Shown: positions 11,201-19,695 of the stretch, in pieces
How positions within the stretch are numbered: the stretch's first letter is position 1
Layout of the letters: each line of letters starts with the position of its first letter
DNA from: Gammaproteobacteria bacterium
Lineage (GTDB): Bacteria; Pseudomonadota; Gammaproteobacteria; Ga0077554; Ga007554
Length of the DNA: 64,000 bases
NCBI GenBank assembly: GCA_023266055.1
Contig: JAHFRW010000011.1
Coordinates: forward strand, 1 to 64,000
Direction of reading: 5' to 3'
Translations under genes and position numbers: made by a program
Notes under the pieces: model-generated
The model's database searches: none
Told to the model about the DNA's origin: nothing
What the model saw: only the letters and a program-made list of their open reading frames with translations

Positions 11201-12417
11201 AAATCCCTTACGGTGCAGTGTTGACCGTGAGTGATGGTGATATGGTGCAGGCCGGGCAGATCGTGGCCAACTGGGATCCGCATACCCATCCCGTGGTGAC
11301 CGAAGTGGCAGGCCGCATCAAATTCAGTGATGTGATTGAAGGTGTTACGGTACAGCGTCAAACCGACGAAATGACCGGGCTGAGCAGCCAGGTGGTTATT
11401 GATCCGAAGCAGCGCGGTGGTGCTACCAAAGACCTGCGTCCCATGCTGAAACTGGTGGATGCACAAGGCAATGATCTACGTCTTGCCGGTACTGATATCC
11501 CGGCAATTTACTTCCTGCCAGCGGGCGCTATTATCACGTTGGAAGATGGTGCCGCAGTGGGCGTGGGTGATGTTATTGCACGTATTCCGCAGGAAACCAC
11601 CAAAACCCGTGATATCACGGGAGGGTTGCCGCGTGTGGCTGACTTGTTTGAAGCTCGCAAGCCGAAAGATCCGGCAGCACTCGCTGAAATTTCCGGGACA
11701 GTCAGTTTCGGCAAGGAAACCAAGGGCAAGCGTCGTTTGGTGATTACGCCAAAAGAAGGTGATGTGCATGAGGAATTGATTCCGAAATGGCGTCACGTCA
11801 CGGTGTTTGAGGGTGAAAGCGTGGAGCGTGGTGAAACCATCGTTGATGGCGCACCTGATCCACATGACATCCTGCGTCTGCTGGGCATACCACCGCTGGC
11901 TAACTACATTGTTAACGAAGTGCAGGATGTGTATCGCTTGCAGGGCGTAAAAATCAATGACAAGCACATTGAAGTTATTGTGCGCCAGATGTTACGCAAG
12001 GTGGAAATTCGCAATCCGGGTGAGACCAAATTCATCAAGGGTGAGCAGATGGATCGTGCGCGTGTTCTTGAAGAAAACGAGCGTGTTCTGGTTGAGGGTA
12101 AAATGCCTGCGACCTGCGAAACCTTGTTGCTGGGTATTACCAAGGCCTCTCTGGCTACGGAGTCCTTCATCTCGGCCGCCTCGTTCCAGGAGACCACTCG
12201 TGTACTTACCGAAGCCTCTGTCAGTGGCAAATGTGACGACTTGCGTGGTCTGAAAGAAAACGTCATTGTAGGACGTTTGATTCCAGCCGGTACTGGCTTG
12301 GCGTATCACAACGAACGTCGTCGTGTACGCAGTCGCGACAAGGAAGAAGCTGCACAGGCCAAGATGGCACATGCTGCAACAGCAGAGCAAGCGTTTAAGG
12401 CACCCGTAGGGGCATAA
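8212..12417 (+). CDS. rpoC: RNA polymerase beta' subunit
   Basis: 1401 residues (1407 in E. coli). The open frame extends upstream to 8131, but the TTG at 8212 gives the conserved start [11 protein letters not shown] and has AGGAG at 8199-8203. Visible features are the N-terminal zinc site ([20 protein letters not shown]), the catalytic [12 protein letters not shown] that holds the active-site magnesium, and the second zinc site ([17 protein letters not shown]). A strong terminator follows; rpsL-rpsG-fusA, which often come next in Gammaproteobacteria, are absent. Confidence 0.97.
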   Translation: MKDLINLLKQQGQVEEFDAIRIGLASPAKIRSWSFGEVKKPETINYRTFKPERDGLFCAKIFGPIKDYECLCGKYKRLKHRGVICEKCGVEVTLAKVRRDRMGHIELASPVAHIWFLRSLPSRMGLLLDMTLRDIERVLYFEAFVVIDPGMTRLERGQLLSDETYLEAIEEYGDEFDARMGAEAIFQLLHTMNLKTEVVKLREDIPGTTSETKSKKLTKRLKLMEAFLESGNNPEWMVMTVLPVLPPELRPLVPLDGGRFATSDLNDLYRRVINRNNRLKRLLDLSAPDIIVRNEKRMLQESVDALLDNGRRGKAITGSNKRPLKSLADMIKGKQGRFRQNLLGKRVDYSGRSVIVVGPTLRLHQCGLPKKMALELFKPFIFSKLERRGLATTIKAAKKLVEREGPEVWDILEEVIREHPVLLNRAPTLHRLGIQAFEPVLIEGKAIQLHPLVCTAFNADFDGDQMAVHVPLSLEAQLEARTLMMSTNNVLSPANGEPIIVPSQDVVLGLYYMSREKINARGEGMIFSDTAEVHRAYETRTVELQAKVTVRIRETTMDAQGVKRAGVRRVNTTVGRALLSDILPDGMPFELINQNMTKKAISRLINSCYRLLGLKEAVVFADQLMYTGFAYATRSGVSIGVDDMVVPDEKAGIISAAEQEVKEIENQYTSGLVTNGERYNKVVDIWSHTNDQVAKAMMDKLGSDVVTDASGKPVKQPSFNSIYMMADSGARGSAAQIRQLAGMRGLMAKPDGSIIETPITANFREGLDVLQYFISTHGARKGLADTALKTANSGYLTRRLVDVAQDMVISEPDCGTIHGLLMAPLIEGGDVVEPLRERVLGRVLVTDVIRPGSATDVAVPAGTLLDEAWVDKLEEMSIDQVKVRSPITCETRYGICAACYGRDLARGHRINIGEAVGVIAAQSIGEPGTQLTMRTFHIGGAASRSAAVNCVELKTKGKVRLHNIKLVQHASGNNVAVSRSGELTMVDDFGRERERYKIPYGAVLTVSDGDMVQAGQIVANWDPHTHPVVTEVAGRIKFSDVIEGVTVQRQTDEMTGLSSQVVIDPKQRGGATKDLRPMLKLVDAQGNDLRLAGTDIPAIYFLPAGAIITLEDGAAVGVGDVIARIPQETTKTRDITGGLPRVADLFEARKPKDPAALAEISGTVSFGKETKGKRRLVITPKEGDVHEELIPKWRHVTVFEGESVERGETIVDGAPDPHDILRLLGIPPLANYIVNEVQDVYRLQGVKINDKHIEVIVRQMLRKVEIRNPGETKFIKGEQMDRARVLEENERVLVEGKMPATCETLLLGITKASLATESFISAASFQETTRVLTEASVSGKCDDLRGLKENVIVGRLIPAGTGLAYHNERRRVRSRDKEEAAQAKMAHAATAEQAFKAPVGA

Positions 12418-12449
12418 ACAAACCACATTGTTTAGGAGTGGCTGATCCA

Positions 12450-12487
12450 GGGGCTAGTGCAGGTAACTGCACTGGCCCTTATTTTTG
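12450..12487 (+). terminator. Rho-independent terminator after rpoC
   Basis: GGGCTAGTGCAG (12451-12462) pairs with CTGCACTGGCCC (12467-12478) around loop GTAA, followed by TTATTTTT. It closes the rpoBC transcript. Confidence 0.92.
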
Positions 12488-12567
12488 GGTGTATGCGATG
12501 ACAAGCGTTGTCGGGCGTGGGTGTCAGTCGGTGCTTAGACTGGCCAATGTCCATTGGATCAGGCGTT

Positions 12568-13269
12568 TCAGCAGATTGCCCCCCCATCGACCACCACCAC
12601 CGTGCCGGTGGAGTATGCGCTCACAAACAGGTACAGGTAAGCATCAGCAATGTCACCTGCCGTGCCAAGTCGATTCAGCGGTAAGGTGGGCGATAATGTT
12701 CTGACGTATTGGGTGCGATCGGGTGTTGGCGGATCGGTATCTACAAAGCCTGGACAAACCGTGTTTACCCGAACGGGTGCAAGCTCCATAGCGATTACTT
12801 TGGCAAGCGCTTCAGTTGCTGCATTCATGGCGCTGATAGCCGAGTAGCCGATATATCCACGGTGAGCAGCGATGCCTGATGTGAATGTGATAGAGCCATT
12901 TTGCCGGATATATTGCGCGCCATGTTGTGCCAACCGAAATTGCCCCCAGAATTTGGCATCAAAAGCAGCCATGGCTGCTTTTGACCCGGTTTCGAGAAAT
13001 CGCCCAGCGGGTAATGAAGGTTTGATGGTTATTGCCAGATGATCGAAGTGGCCGATACGTCGAAAAAAATCTTCGACAGACTGTTCATCCGTCGCATCAA
13101 CTACTTCAGTCTGTACAGGGGTGCCGAGTTGCCGGGCGGCAGTCTGGAGCTTTTCACTGGAGCGAGAAGCGATAACAACCTGTGCGCCAGCATTCAGTGC
13201 TTTTTGCGTTATTGCGTAGCCGATACCGGAGCTGCCGCCCACCAGCACCACTTTTTTATTTTTGAGCAT
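12568..13269 (-). CDS. Short-chain dehydrogenase/reductase-like protein, catalytic Lys missing
   Basis: 233 residues with a classical SDR Rossmann start (VVLVGGSSGIG, 7-17) and a basic residue after strand 2 (IASRS), suggesting NADP(H). Ser131 (FTSG) and Tyr142 sit where the catalytic Ser and Tyr belong, but the YxxxK motif reads YSAIS, so the lysine is replaced by Ser146. The usual NNAG motif is also absent (AITIK). It may be a divergent subfamily or a binding rather than catalytic protein. Its start lies 3 nt after the stop of the acetyltransferase gene, so the two form an operon. Substrate unknown. Confidence 0.8.
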   Translation of the reverse strand: MLKNKKVVLVGGSSGIGYAITQKALNAGAQVVIASRSSEKLQTAARQLGTPVQTEVVDATDEQSVEDFFRRIGHFDHLAITIKPSLPAGRFLETGSKAAMAAFDAKFWGQFRLAQHGAQYIRQNGSITFTSGIAAHRGYIGYSAISAMNAATEALAKVIAMELAPVRVNTVCPGFVDTDPPTPDRTQYVRTLSPTLPLNRLGTAGDIADAYLYLFVSAYSTGTVVVVDGGAIC

Positions 13270-13272
13270 GAT

Positions 13273-13743
13273 TTATACCTTGCATAGCCTGTTGTCCAAT
13301 TGCATGGGAATTGTGACAACACCCTTTCGTTCTTGTGGTCCTGATTGTGCCAAAAAGCCAAAGGATTCATATACAGATTGAGCATATCTTGAAGCGTTTA
13401 CCGTGAATATGCCGGGGTTACCTGCCATCTTGCAATGCTGCATGGCTACGCCCCATAATTGCCGGGCAATACCTTTTCTCTGAAATACTTCATCGACAAA
13501 CAAGTGGTATAAATGCACATTATCTTTCATGCCAATGATGCCGACAATATTTCCATTGATCTCTGCGAGATGATAGCGTAACCCCGATTCAATGAGTTGT
13601 CTGATGCCATCAACCATCATGGATTTCAGGAGCGCATCACCGGCTTCAGCGGGAAACCCGGGGGTCACATATTTCCCGGAAAGAGAGCACGCAAGACTAC
13701 TTATCGCCTGTGCATCACTTAACGTTGCTTCCCTGATTTTCAT
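13273..13743 (-). CDS. GNAT-family N-acetyltransferase
   Basis: 156 residues with the GNAT layout: MKIREATLSDAQAISSLA at the N-terminus, acceptor-side strands at 57-74 (YHLAEINGNIVGIIGM) and the acetyl-CoA motif A at 80-95 (HLFVDEVFQRKGIARQLW; Q/RxxGxA loop at 88-93). YESFGF near 125-130 is motif B. The substrate cannot be read from sequence. It is the first gene of a two-gene minus-strand unit with the SDR-like gene. Confidence 0.85.
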   Translation of the reverse strand: MKIREATLSDAQAISSLACSLSGKYVTPGFPAEAGDALLKSMMVDGIRQLIESGLRYHLAEINGNIVGIIGMKDNVHLYHLFVDEVFQRKGIARQLWGVAMQHCKMAGNPGIFTVNASRYAQSVYESFGFLAQSGPQERKGVVTIPMQLDNRLCKV

Positions 13744-13789
13744 TTTACAGGCTACCCGTCACCAAGCTTTCATAATGTTAGGCATACGC

Positions 13790-14095
13790 CTACTCGAATA
13801 CAGGGCGCATGAAAGAGCGTTCATAGCTAATGAAACATTGGGTCTCTTCGTAGTAGCGCATGGCAGCCTGGCATTCTGGATCATGGGCGGCTGTGGTGCG
13901 ATAGGTTTCATAGGCGGCAAGCGAAGGAAACGAAAACAGGGCAAAGGCGATATTATTGGCGCCTTCGTGAGGCATAAAGTAGCCATGATGTTTGCCGCCG
14001 AATTTTTTCACCAGCGGTATCCACATCTTTCCGTAGGTCTCAAATTCCCTGCGCTTGAAGGGATCGATCACGTAGCGAAGATAGCAGGTAATCAT
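13790..14095 (-). CDS. NIPSNAP-family protein
   Basis: 101 residues. An upstream in-frame start exists at 14227, but the ATG at 14095 has AAGGAG six bases before it and gives MITCYLRYVIDPFKRREFET, typical of a NIPSNAP dimeric alpha/beta-barrel domain; the FETYGKMWIPLVKKFGG and FALFSFPSLAAYETYR segments also fit. Function in bacteria is unknown. It lies downstream of galE on the same strand. Confidence 0.82.
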   Translation of the reverse strand: MITCYLRYVIDPFKRREFETYGKMWIPLVKKFGGKHHGYFMPHEGANNIAFALFSFPSLAAYETYRTTAAHDPECQAAMRYYEETQCFISYERSFMRPVFE

Positions 14096-14165
14096 GACAT
14101 TCTCCTTTCGTTTCAACTCCGCAAATAGCGGGATACGTTGCTGCAATAGGGTGTGTTGTCTTTCA

Positions 14166-14183
14166 AGGCGGGCATGCCCGCCT
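14166..14183. repeat. Perfect 18-bp palindrome after galE
   Basis: AGGCGGGCATGCCCGCCT is self-complementary over all 18 bases. It starts 4 bases beyond the galE stop on the minus strand. No T-run follows, so it may be a Rho-type end, an mRNA-stabilising hairpin or an operator. Confidence 0.6.
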
Positions 14184-14187
14184 GTCA

Positions 14188-15186
14188 TCATGTCTCTGTC
14201 TGGCGAGCCCCCAGTTTCTTCTCCCATGCCAACGATGTCTCCACAATCACGGCCAGATCATCGTAACGGGGTTGCCAGCCGAGCATATTGCGAACGCGAT
14301 CTGCTTTGGCCACCAGCATGGGTGGGTCACCGGCGCGACGGGGCATTTCCTGAATGGTGAAGGGCTTGCCGTGTACGTGCTGCACGGTATCAAGCACTTC
14401 ACGCACGCTGTAGCCATGACCATAACCGCAATTCAACGTAGTGGAATGGCCACCATTGCGCAAATAGGTGAGCGCTTGCAGATGCGCATCGGCGAGATCT
14501 TCAACGTGAATATAGTCGCGCACGCCGGTACCATCGGGTGTGGGATAATCCGTGCCGAAAATCGAGACGTGAGGGCGTTTGCCGAGCGCGGTTTCACAGG
14601 CGACCTTGATCAACAGTGTGGCATCGCGCGTGGATTGGCCGATGCGTCCTTGCGGATCAGAGCCAGCGACGTTGAAGTAGCGCAGTACCACGTGACGTAA
14701 ATCGGTGACGGCGCTTAAGTCACGTAGCATCATTTCGCTCATCAGTTTTGAGGTACCATAGGCATTGATGGGTGCAGTGGGCGTGTCTTCACTCGCCATT
14801 GGGCTGTCAGGCATGCCGTACACGGCAGCGGTGGAAGAAAAAATAAAATGCTTGATGCCTGCTTCGCTGCAACATTGCAGCAGGCTGCGGGTGTTGCTGG
14901 TGTTGTTACCGTAATATTTCAGGGGGTTGCTCACCGATTCAGGTACCACGGTATGCGCGGCAAAGTGCAGCACGGATTCAATTTCATGTTCGCGCAGCAC
15001 ACGCGCTACCAGTTCGCGATCGCCTGTGTCACCGACAATTAGTTTACCGTAGAGGACGGATTCGGCAAAGCCGCTGTAGAGGTTGTCGAGGACGACAATG
15101 CGTTCATCGGCTTCGCCGAGCTGTCGTACGACATGGCTGCCGATATAACCCGCTCCGCCTGTTACCAATACGCCTTTTTTTGACAT
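14188..15186 (-). CDS. galE: UDP-glucose 4-epimerase
   Basis: 332 residues, an extended SDR enzyme interconverting UDP-glucose and UDP-galactose for surface polysaccharides. Visible are the NAD-binding VTGGAGYIGSH (8-18), acidic D34 at the end of strand 2, S119 in FSSTAAVYG, and the catalytic Y143-GTS-K147. NVAGSDPQGRIG and the RDYIHVEDLADAH segment are typical. It diverges from argG across a 183-nt gap that holds a promoter with a palindrome. Confidence 0.95.
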   Translation of the reverse strand: MSKKGVLVTGGAGYIGSHVVRQLGEADERIVVLDNLYSGFAESVLYGKLIVGDTGDRELVARVLREHEIESVLHFAAHTVVPESVSNPLKYYGNNTSNTRSLLQCCSEAGIKHFIFSSTAAVYGMPDSPMASEDTPTAPINAYGTSKLMSEMMLRDLSAVTDLRHVVLRYFNVAGSDPQGRIGQSTRDATLLIKVACETALGKRPHVSIFGTDYPTPDGTGVRDYIHVEDLADAHLQALTYLRNGGHSTTLNCGYGHGYSVREVLDTVQHVHGKPFTIQEMPRRAGDPPMLVAKADRVRNMLGWQPRYDDLAVIVETSLAWEKKLGARQTET

Positions 15187-15308
15187 GAAATCGTTCCTTT
15201 TTATGTGTCAGATGCCCCATTGTGCAAATGACAATTTAACCAGAGTACGCCTGAAAAATCATTATATTGCATTTCAGGGGCTATTTTTGGGAATTGTTGC
15301 AGCCAAAA

Positions 15309-15350
15309 TTGAACAGGGTGGGGTACAACGGTATAATAACGGATTATACC
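15309..15350 (+). promoter_or_regulatory. argG promoter with overlapping palindromic operator
   Basis: TTGAAC (15309-15314) and TATAAT (15332-15337) are separated by exactly 17 bases. The -10 element lies inside a perfect inverted repeat GGTATAAT-N5-ATTATACC at 15330-15350. The repeat spans -10 and the start-site region, 20 bases before the argG ATG, so a dimeric repressor bound there would block transcription. It does not resemble the known ArgR box (TGAAT-N4-ATTCA). Confidence 0.7.
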
Positions 15351-15369
15351 TGTTGCTGGAGCGAATCGT

Positions 15370-16596
15370 ATGTCTGACGTCAAAAAAGTGGTGCTGGCCT
15401 ATTCGGGCGGGTTGGATACCTCGGTTATCCTCAAGTGGCTGCAGGATACCTATGGTTGTGAGGTGGTGACATTTACCGCAGATATCGGTCAGGGTGAAGA
15501 GCTGGAGCCGGCGCGCGCCAAGGCGCAGCAGATGGGTGTTAAGGAGATTTATATTGACGATTTGCGCGAGGAGTTTGCGCGTGATTTCGTGTTTCCGATG
15601 TTTCGTGCCAATGCGATTTATGAAGGTGAATATCTGCTCGGTACTTCCATTGCACGCCCGTTGATTGCCAAACGTCAGATCGAAATTGCCATGGCCACCC
15701 AGGCCGATGCCGTGTCGCATGGCGCCACTGGCAAGGGTAACGATCAGGTGCGCTTTGAGCTGGGTTATTATGCGCTCAAGCCTGATGTGCAGGTGATTGC
15801 ACCGTGGCGTGAGTGGGATTTGAATTCACGCGAAAAACTGTTGGCGTACGCCGAAAAAAATGGTATTCCGGTGGAGAAAAAGCGCGGCAAGCAATCACCA
15901 TATTCCATGGATGCCAATCTGCTGCATATTTCCTATGAAGGCGGTGTGCTGGAAGATCCGTGGGCTGAAGCGGAAGACAGTATGTGGTTGTGGTCTGTGC
16001 CACCAGAGCAGGCCCCTGACAAGCCCACTTACATTGAATTAACCTACGCCAGCGGCGATATTGTTGCCATTGATGGTGAGGCCATGAGTCCTGCCACGGT
16101 GCTGGCTACGTTGAATCGTTTGGGTGGCAGGAATGGTATTGGTCGTCTGGATATTGTCGAAAATCGTTATGTGGGTATGAAGTCCCGTGGATGTTATGAG
16201 ACACCGGGCGGCACTATTATGTTACGTGCACACCGCGCGATTGAGTCGATTACGCTGGATCGTGAAGTAGCGCATCTGAAAGACGAGCTTATGCCGCGTT
16301 ACGCCAGTTTGATTTATACCGGCTACTGGTGGAGCCCGGAGCGTAAACTGCTGCAGCAGATGATTGATGCCTCCCAGTCCAGTGTGAATGGTGTGGTGCG
16401 ACTCAAATTGTACAAGGGTAATGTGACTGTTGTCGGGCGCAAGTCCGAAAGTGATTCGTTGTTTGATCCTGCCATTGCGACGTTTGAGGATGACGCGGGT
16501 GCCTATAATCAGGCCGATGCGGGTGGTTTTATCAAACTGAATGCGTTGCGTATGCGTATTGCCGCCAAACTACATGCGCGTCCGCGCAAAACCTGA
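15370..16596 (+). CDS. argG: Argininosuccinate synthase
   Basis: 408 residues. It ligates citrulline and aspartate with ATP, the next-to-last arginine step. The PP-loop signature [17 protein letters not shown] is at 8-24; [20 protein letters not shown] and [15 protein letters not shown] are conserved substrate-site segments. It is full length. GGAG lies about 7 bases before the ATG. ppnP follows 13 nt downstream and is probably cotranscribed. Confidence 0.97.
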   Translation: MSDVKKVVLAYSGGLDTSVILKWLQDTYGCEVVTFTADIGQGEELEPARAKAQQMGVKEIYIDDLREEFARDFVFPMFRANAIYEGEYLLGTSIARPLIAKRQIEIAMATQADAVSHGATGKGNDQVRFELGYYALKPDVQVIAPWREWDLNSREKLLAYAEKNGIPVEKKRGKQSPYSMDANLLHISYEGGVLEDPWAEAEDSMWLWSVPPEQAPDKPTYIELTYASGDIVAIDGEAMSPATVLATLNRLGGRNGIGRLDIVENRYVGMKSRGCYETPGGTIMLRAHRAIESITLDREVAHLKDELMPRYASLIYTGYWWSPERKLLQQMIDASQSSVNGVVRLKLYKGNVTVVGRKSESDSLFDPAIATFEDDAGAYNQADAGGFIKLNALRMRIAAKLHARPRKT

Positions 16597-16609
16597 GGGA
16601 ACGTAAGTC

Positions 16610-16930
16610 ATGAGTTTTAAAAATGTCGAGATTAAAAAGAAGGCTAACGTCTACCACGATGGCAAAGTCACCAGCCGTACCTTCATTACCTCTGCGGGTG
16701 AAATGAAAACCCTGGGTGTGATGTTGCCGGGTACGTACCGTTTCAGCACGCAGGCGTCTGAAGTGGTGGATGTTACACAAGGCCATTGCCGTGTCAAACG
16801 GGCTGATAGTCAAGCCTGGGAAAGCTATGAGGCCGGGCAGAGTTTCGATATCCCCGCCAACTCACACTTTGATGTTGAAGTGACGGCGTTGCTGGATTAC
16901 GTGTGTCACTTTGGACCGATTACATCTTAA
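16610..16930 (+). CDS. ppnP: Pyrimidine/purine nucleoside phosphorylase (YaiE/PpnP family)
   Basis: 106 residues, a single-domain cupin. The family pattern is visible as TLGVMLPGTYRFSTQASEVV and SYEAGQSFDIPANSHFDVEV followed by YVCHF. PpnP of E. coli splits nucleosides with phosphate. GAGGGA upstream of the ATG and the 13-nt gap suggest cotranscription with argG. Its stop overlaps the end of a decayed cupin gene on the opposite strand. Confidence 0.9.
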   Translation: MSFKNVEIKKKANVYHDGKVTSRTFITSAGEMKTLGVMLPGTYRFSTQASEVVDVTQGHCRVKRADSQAWESYEAGQSFDIPANSHFDVEVTALLDYVCHFGPITS

Positions 16931-17167
16931 TCGTAAGCAAAGGAATAATGTTTCCGCACGGCGCGTCGGCCGCTCCTGTCTTTGCCGGCGTGCCACCCTC
17001 GGGGGTGACCATGACGTCACCTTCGAGAAAATAACAGGTTTCCGTGCTGTCGTACATCCAGGGAAATGCCGACACTTCCTTGATCCAGGTGGGTCACTGT
17101 GTGACGTTCAGATCCGATCAGCCAGCTGTTGTGGTGACGGATTTTTATTCACGAGAATCGTGTTCAT
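16927..17167 (-). pseudogene. Decayed cupin_3 (EutQ/DUF861-like) gene
   Basis: Read on the minus strand from ATG at 17167 (3 nt after the upstream dehydrogenase stop), the frame gives MNTILVNKNPSPQQLAD and then shifts. The next frame continues DLNVTQ, an in-frame TGA where Trp is expected, then PTWIKEVSAFPWMYDSTETC and YFLEGDVMVTPEGGTP, the core of a cupin_3 protein. A second break follows: the C-terminal AVRKHYSFAYD appears in another frame without the expected 15-20 intervening residues. At least one frameshift, one nonsense change and one internal deletion are therefore visible. It was probably the second gene of an operon with the hydroxyacid dehydrogenase. Confidence 0.75.
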
Positions 17168-17170
17168 GTT

Positions 17171-18037
17171 TTATTCCTTGGATGATTTTTTTAAACGAAA
17201 TAACGCGGAAATATCTTCGTCGCCGTAACCGGCTGCCATCAGTTTTTCATAGTGTATGAGGGTCATTTCGGTCACAGGCAGTGGCAGGTTTGCTTCATGT
17301 GCCATACGTGTGCAGATAGCCAGATCCTTGTGATGCAGCGCTACCTTGAAGCCTGGCGCGTAGTGGTTGTTCGTCATGGTTGCGCCGCGATGATTGAGAA
17401 ACCAGTTACCTGCCGCGCCACCGCCGACGACATCAATCACTTTTTCCAGTGGTAATTGCATCGCCCGGGCAAAGCTCAGTGCTTCTGTTACGGCCTGATT
17501 AATGCCCGCGGCCATGATTTGATTCACGGCTTTGGTGGCCTGTCCGCTGCCTGACGGCCCCATATACACAATGCGTTTGGCAATGGCCTGCAGCGTGGTG
17601 CGGATTTTTTCCAGCGCGGCAGCATCGCCGCCCACCATCATCACCAGGCCTACGTTTTTTGCGCCCTCTACACCGCCGCTGACCGGGGCATCCAGAAACT
17701 GCGCCCCTTTGGATGCGACCTGTTGCGCCATCGCGCGTGCGGTGTCCGCGCCTATTGTGGAGGTATCCACAATAATGGTGTTCGGGGCAAGCACCGGTAG
17801 CATTTCATCTATCATCTGCCGCACATCCGCATCGGCAGAGACGCAGATCAGTATCAGGTCACACTGCGCCGCCAACGCGGCCGGGCTGCTGGCAATGTTC
17901 AGAGGGTTGCATTGCGTTGCCAGCGTATCCGCAACGGCGCGTGTGCGGTTCCAGACGCCGGTCAGATGCCCTGCTTTGTACAGATTAATGGCAATGGGAA
18001 ACCCCATGGCGCCGAGTCCTATTATGCCGGTTCTCAT
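17171..18037 (-). CDS. NAD(P)-dependent beta-hydroxyacid dehydrogenase
   Basis: 288 residues of the 3-hydroxyisobutyrate dehydrogenase/tartronate semialdehyde reductase superfamily. The N-terminal Rossmann motif GLGAMG is at 7-12, the substrate-binding DAPVSGG at 116-122, and the catalytic lysine is K169 in GQATKAVNQ. The C-terminal helical dimer domain is complete. Exact substrate (glyoxylate, succinic semialdehyde or a 3-hydroxy acid) cannot be fixed. A decayed cupin gene follows at once. Confidence 0.9.
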   Translation of the reverse strand: MRTGIIGLGAMGFPIAINLYKAGHLTGVWNRTRAVADTLATQCNPLNIASSPAALAAQCDLILICVSADADVRQMIDEMLPVLAPNTIIVDTSTIGADTARAMAQQVASKGAQFLDAPVSGGVEGAKNVGLVMMVGGDAAALEKIRTTLQAIAKRIVYMGPSGSGQATKAVNQIMAAGINQAVTEALSFARAMQLPLEKVIDVVGGGAAGNWFLNHRGATMTNNHYAPGFKVALHHKDLAICTRMAHEANLPLPVTEMTLIHYEKLMAAGYGDEDISALFRLKKSSKE

Positions 18038-18136
18038 TGGCGGTGCTCCTTAGGGTGGGATCAGGATATTCTACTTGAGCCTGATCGAGGTCGGTGATAT
18101 TTTGATATACGATGAATTGGTTGCCAGGAGTTACCC

Positions 18137-18550
18137 ATGTTGCGTATTAGCTATCTTTTTGTGCCTTTTGTATCGTCAATGTTGCTGATCGGGTGTTCGG
18201 GAGGACAGTCAGACGGCAAAGTTCAGCAGGCGGGGGCGTTTTTTCTGTCGGTGAATACAATACCTAATCCACCGGAGGTGGGAAGCAGTGCCGAAGTGGT
18301 TGTCACGATCAAGGCGGATGATCAACCCAGCAGCCATTGCAAGGTGGAATTTCGGCAATTCATGCCGGAGATGGAAATGAGTAGTGATAAAGCCGTTTAT
18401 ACCATGGTGCAGGAAGGCGCCAGTGGCGTCTACAAGGCACGTGGTGGCGAGTTTTCAATGGGCGGTGAGTGGGTGCTGGAATTCAGCCTGGCGTGCGACG
18501 GCAAGGCCCAGACGGTGAAGTTTCCCTATAGTCTCAAATGGCCGGAGTAG
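18137..18550 (+). CDS. YtkA/FixH-like lipoprotein
   Basis: 137 residues. Signal peptide with lipobox LLIGC; Cys20 would be lipidated. The mature part is one beta-sandwich of the YtkA-like type (NPPEVGSSAEVVVTIKADDQ, then FMPEMEMSSDK, VYKARGGEFSMGGEWVLEFS). The Met-rich MPEMEM loop and GGEW are typical of this family, which is often found near copper or cytochrome genes; a metal role is inference. Cytochrome c4 lies about 370 nt downstream on the same strand. Confidence 0.75.
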   Translation: MLRISYLFVPFVSSMLLIGCSGGQSDGKVQQAGAFFLSVNTIPNPPEVGSSAEVVVTIKADDQPSSHCKVEFRQFMPEMEMSSDKAVYTMVQEGASGVYKARGGEFSMGGEWVLEFSLACDGKAQTVKFPYSLKWPE

Positions 18551-18906
18551 GTGTGCGGTGCCAGGGAAGTTCTGAAGAATTTCATCCTGAGATTTTTCAG
18601 GATATGAACAGCAAAAATATGGCCATCAAAGATTATTATGGGTGTTTTTTTCCGGTTAAATCACACCCCGCAACTGGGGGAAGACCGCCATTGTCTGTCC
18701 TGATTATAGAGCCAAACAGTAGCGGCAGGGAAGTGCCATACTTTAATTCTCTTGTATTCCTTATTTATGGTGAGAAATATAGCGGGTTTATAGGTAATAA
18801 AGCGCCAAGTGCATTGACGTGGCAAAGGGAGCTTGCTATAACGAGAAATCAGTTTTATGTGCTCATGAAGACATGGGTGGGGTGGTACAGGGTGTCAGAA
18901 TTCTAA
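18538..18906 (+). CDS. Hypothetical protein, AT-rich
   Basis: 122 codons if started at the ATG overlapping the lipoprotein stop by 13 nt; an ATG at 18604 is the alternative. No recognised domain. It is soluble, with several aromatic residues near the end (FYVLMKTWVGWYRVSEF). Its base composition is more AT-rich than its neighbours, which suggests a recent arrival or non-coding sequence. No good ribosome-binding site is seen at either start. Confidence 0.35.
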   Translation: MAGVGVRCQGSSEEFHPEIFQDMNSKNMAIKDYYGCFFPVKSHPATGGRPPLSVLIIEPNSSGREVPYFNSLVFLIYGEKYSGFIGNKAPSALTWQRELAITRNQFYVLMKTWVGWYRVSEF

Positions 18907-18921
18907 CAAAGGGCTGGGTCT

Positions 18922-19596
18922 ATGGTAATGTTAAAAAAGGTAAGCGGTTTATTTGCATTGTTTTCACTGGTATTTTTTACTCAAAACGTGTTGGCGGCGG
19001 GTGCACCCATTGGTGATCCTGTCGCAGGTGCGGACAAGTCGGGATTGTGTCAGGGGTGTCATGGCGCGACTGGTAACAGTGAAAGTGCGGACTTTCCTCG
19101 TCTGGCAGGCCAATATGCTGGTTATATCGTCAAACAAATCAAGGATTTCAAGAGTGGGGTGCGTGCCAATAACGATACCATGGCAGGCATGGCTGCCACA
19201 GTGGAGAGTGTGCAGGACATGAAGGATATTGCCAGTTATTTTGCGCAGCAGAAGATGGCGTCGGAACCTTTGCACAAGCCGAACAAGAAACTGGCTGAAA
19301 AAGGCGAGGAAATTTTTACCAAGGGGCGTCCTGAAAAGGATCTGTATGCGTGCATTAACTGTCATGGTGAGCGCGGCAAGGGCAAGGCAGGCACTATTTC
19401 TACCTTCCCCGTGATCGGTGGTCAGCATAAGGATTATATTATTAAGGAACTACAGGATTTGCAGTCGGGTTTACGGGCTAATGATCCAGCCGGGATGATG
19501 GCTGATATTGCCAAGAAACTGAGTGCTGATGAGGTTGAGGCGGTGGCAGAGTATCTGTCGTTGCAGCTCGCGCCTAATGATAAGGACAAGAAATAG
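18922..19596 (+). CDS. Dihaem cytochrome c4
   Basis: 224 residues. A Sec signal peptide (cleavage near VLAA-GAP, about 26) is followed by two homologous class I cytochrome domains with haem sites CQGCH (43-47) and CINCH (144-148). The conserved FPRLAGQYAGYIVKQIKDFK and FPVIGGQHKDYIIKELQDLQ segments follow each site, and Met ligands are likely in TMAGMA and AGMMADIA. Cytochrome c4 carries electrons from the bc1 complex to terminal oxidases. ATG at 18928 is an alternative start. Confidence 0.93.
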   Translation: MVMLKKVSGLFALFSLVFFTQNVLAAGAPIGDPVAGADKSGLCQGCHGATGNSESADFPRLAGQYAGYIVKQIKDFKSGVRANNDTMAGMAATVESVQDMKDIASYFAQQKMASEPLHKPNKKLAEKGEEIFTKGRPEKDLYACINCHGERGKGKAGTISTFPVIGGQHKDYIIKELQDLQSGLRANDPAGMMADIAKKLSADEVEAVAEYLSLQLAPNDKDKK

Positions 19597-19626
19597 ATTA
19601 ATCTGGCAACCATGCCGTGGTTTCAC

Positions 19627-19652
19627 AAAAACGGGCCTTTCGGCCCGTTTTT
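19627..19652. terminator. Bidirectional terminator between cytochrome c4 and ptsP
   Basis: AAAAACGGGCC (19627-19637) and GGCCCGTTTTT (19642-19652) form a perfect stem around loop TTTC, with A-run and T-run on its two sides. It serves the two convergent genes. Confidence 0.92.
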
Positions 19653-19695
19653 CGTTTGCGGAGTATTCAACCCTTGATATGCCCCGATGGTCCGT

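Noticed and set aside
15330-15350. ArgR box at the argG promoter
   Set aside because: The arms (GGTATAAT/ATTATACC) do not match TGAAT-N4-ATTCA.
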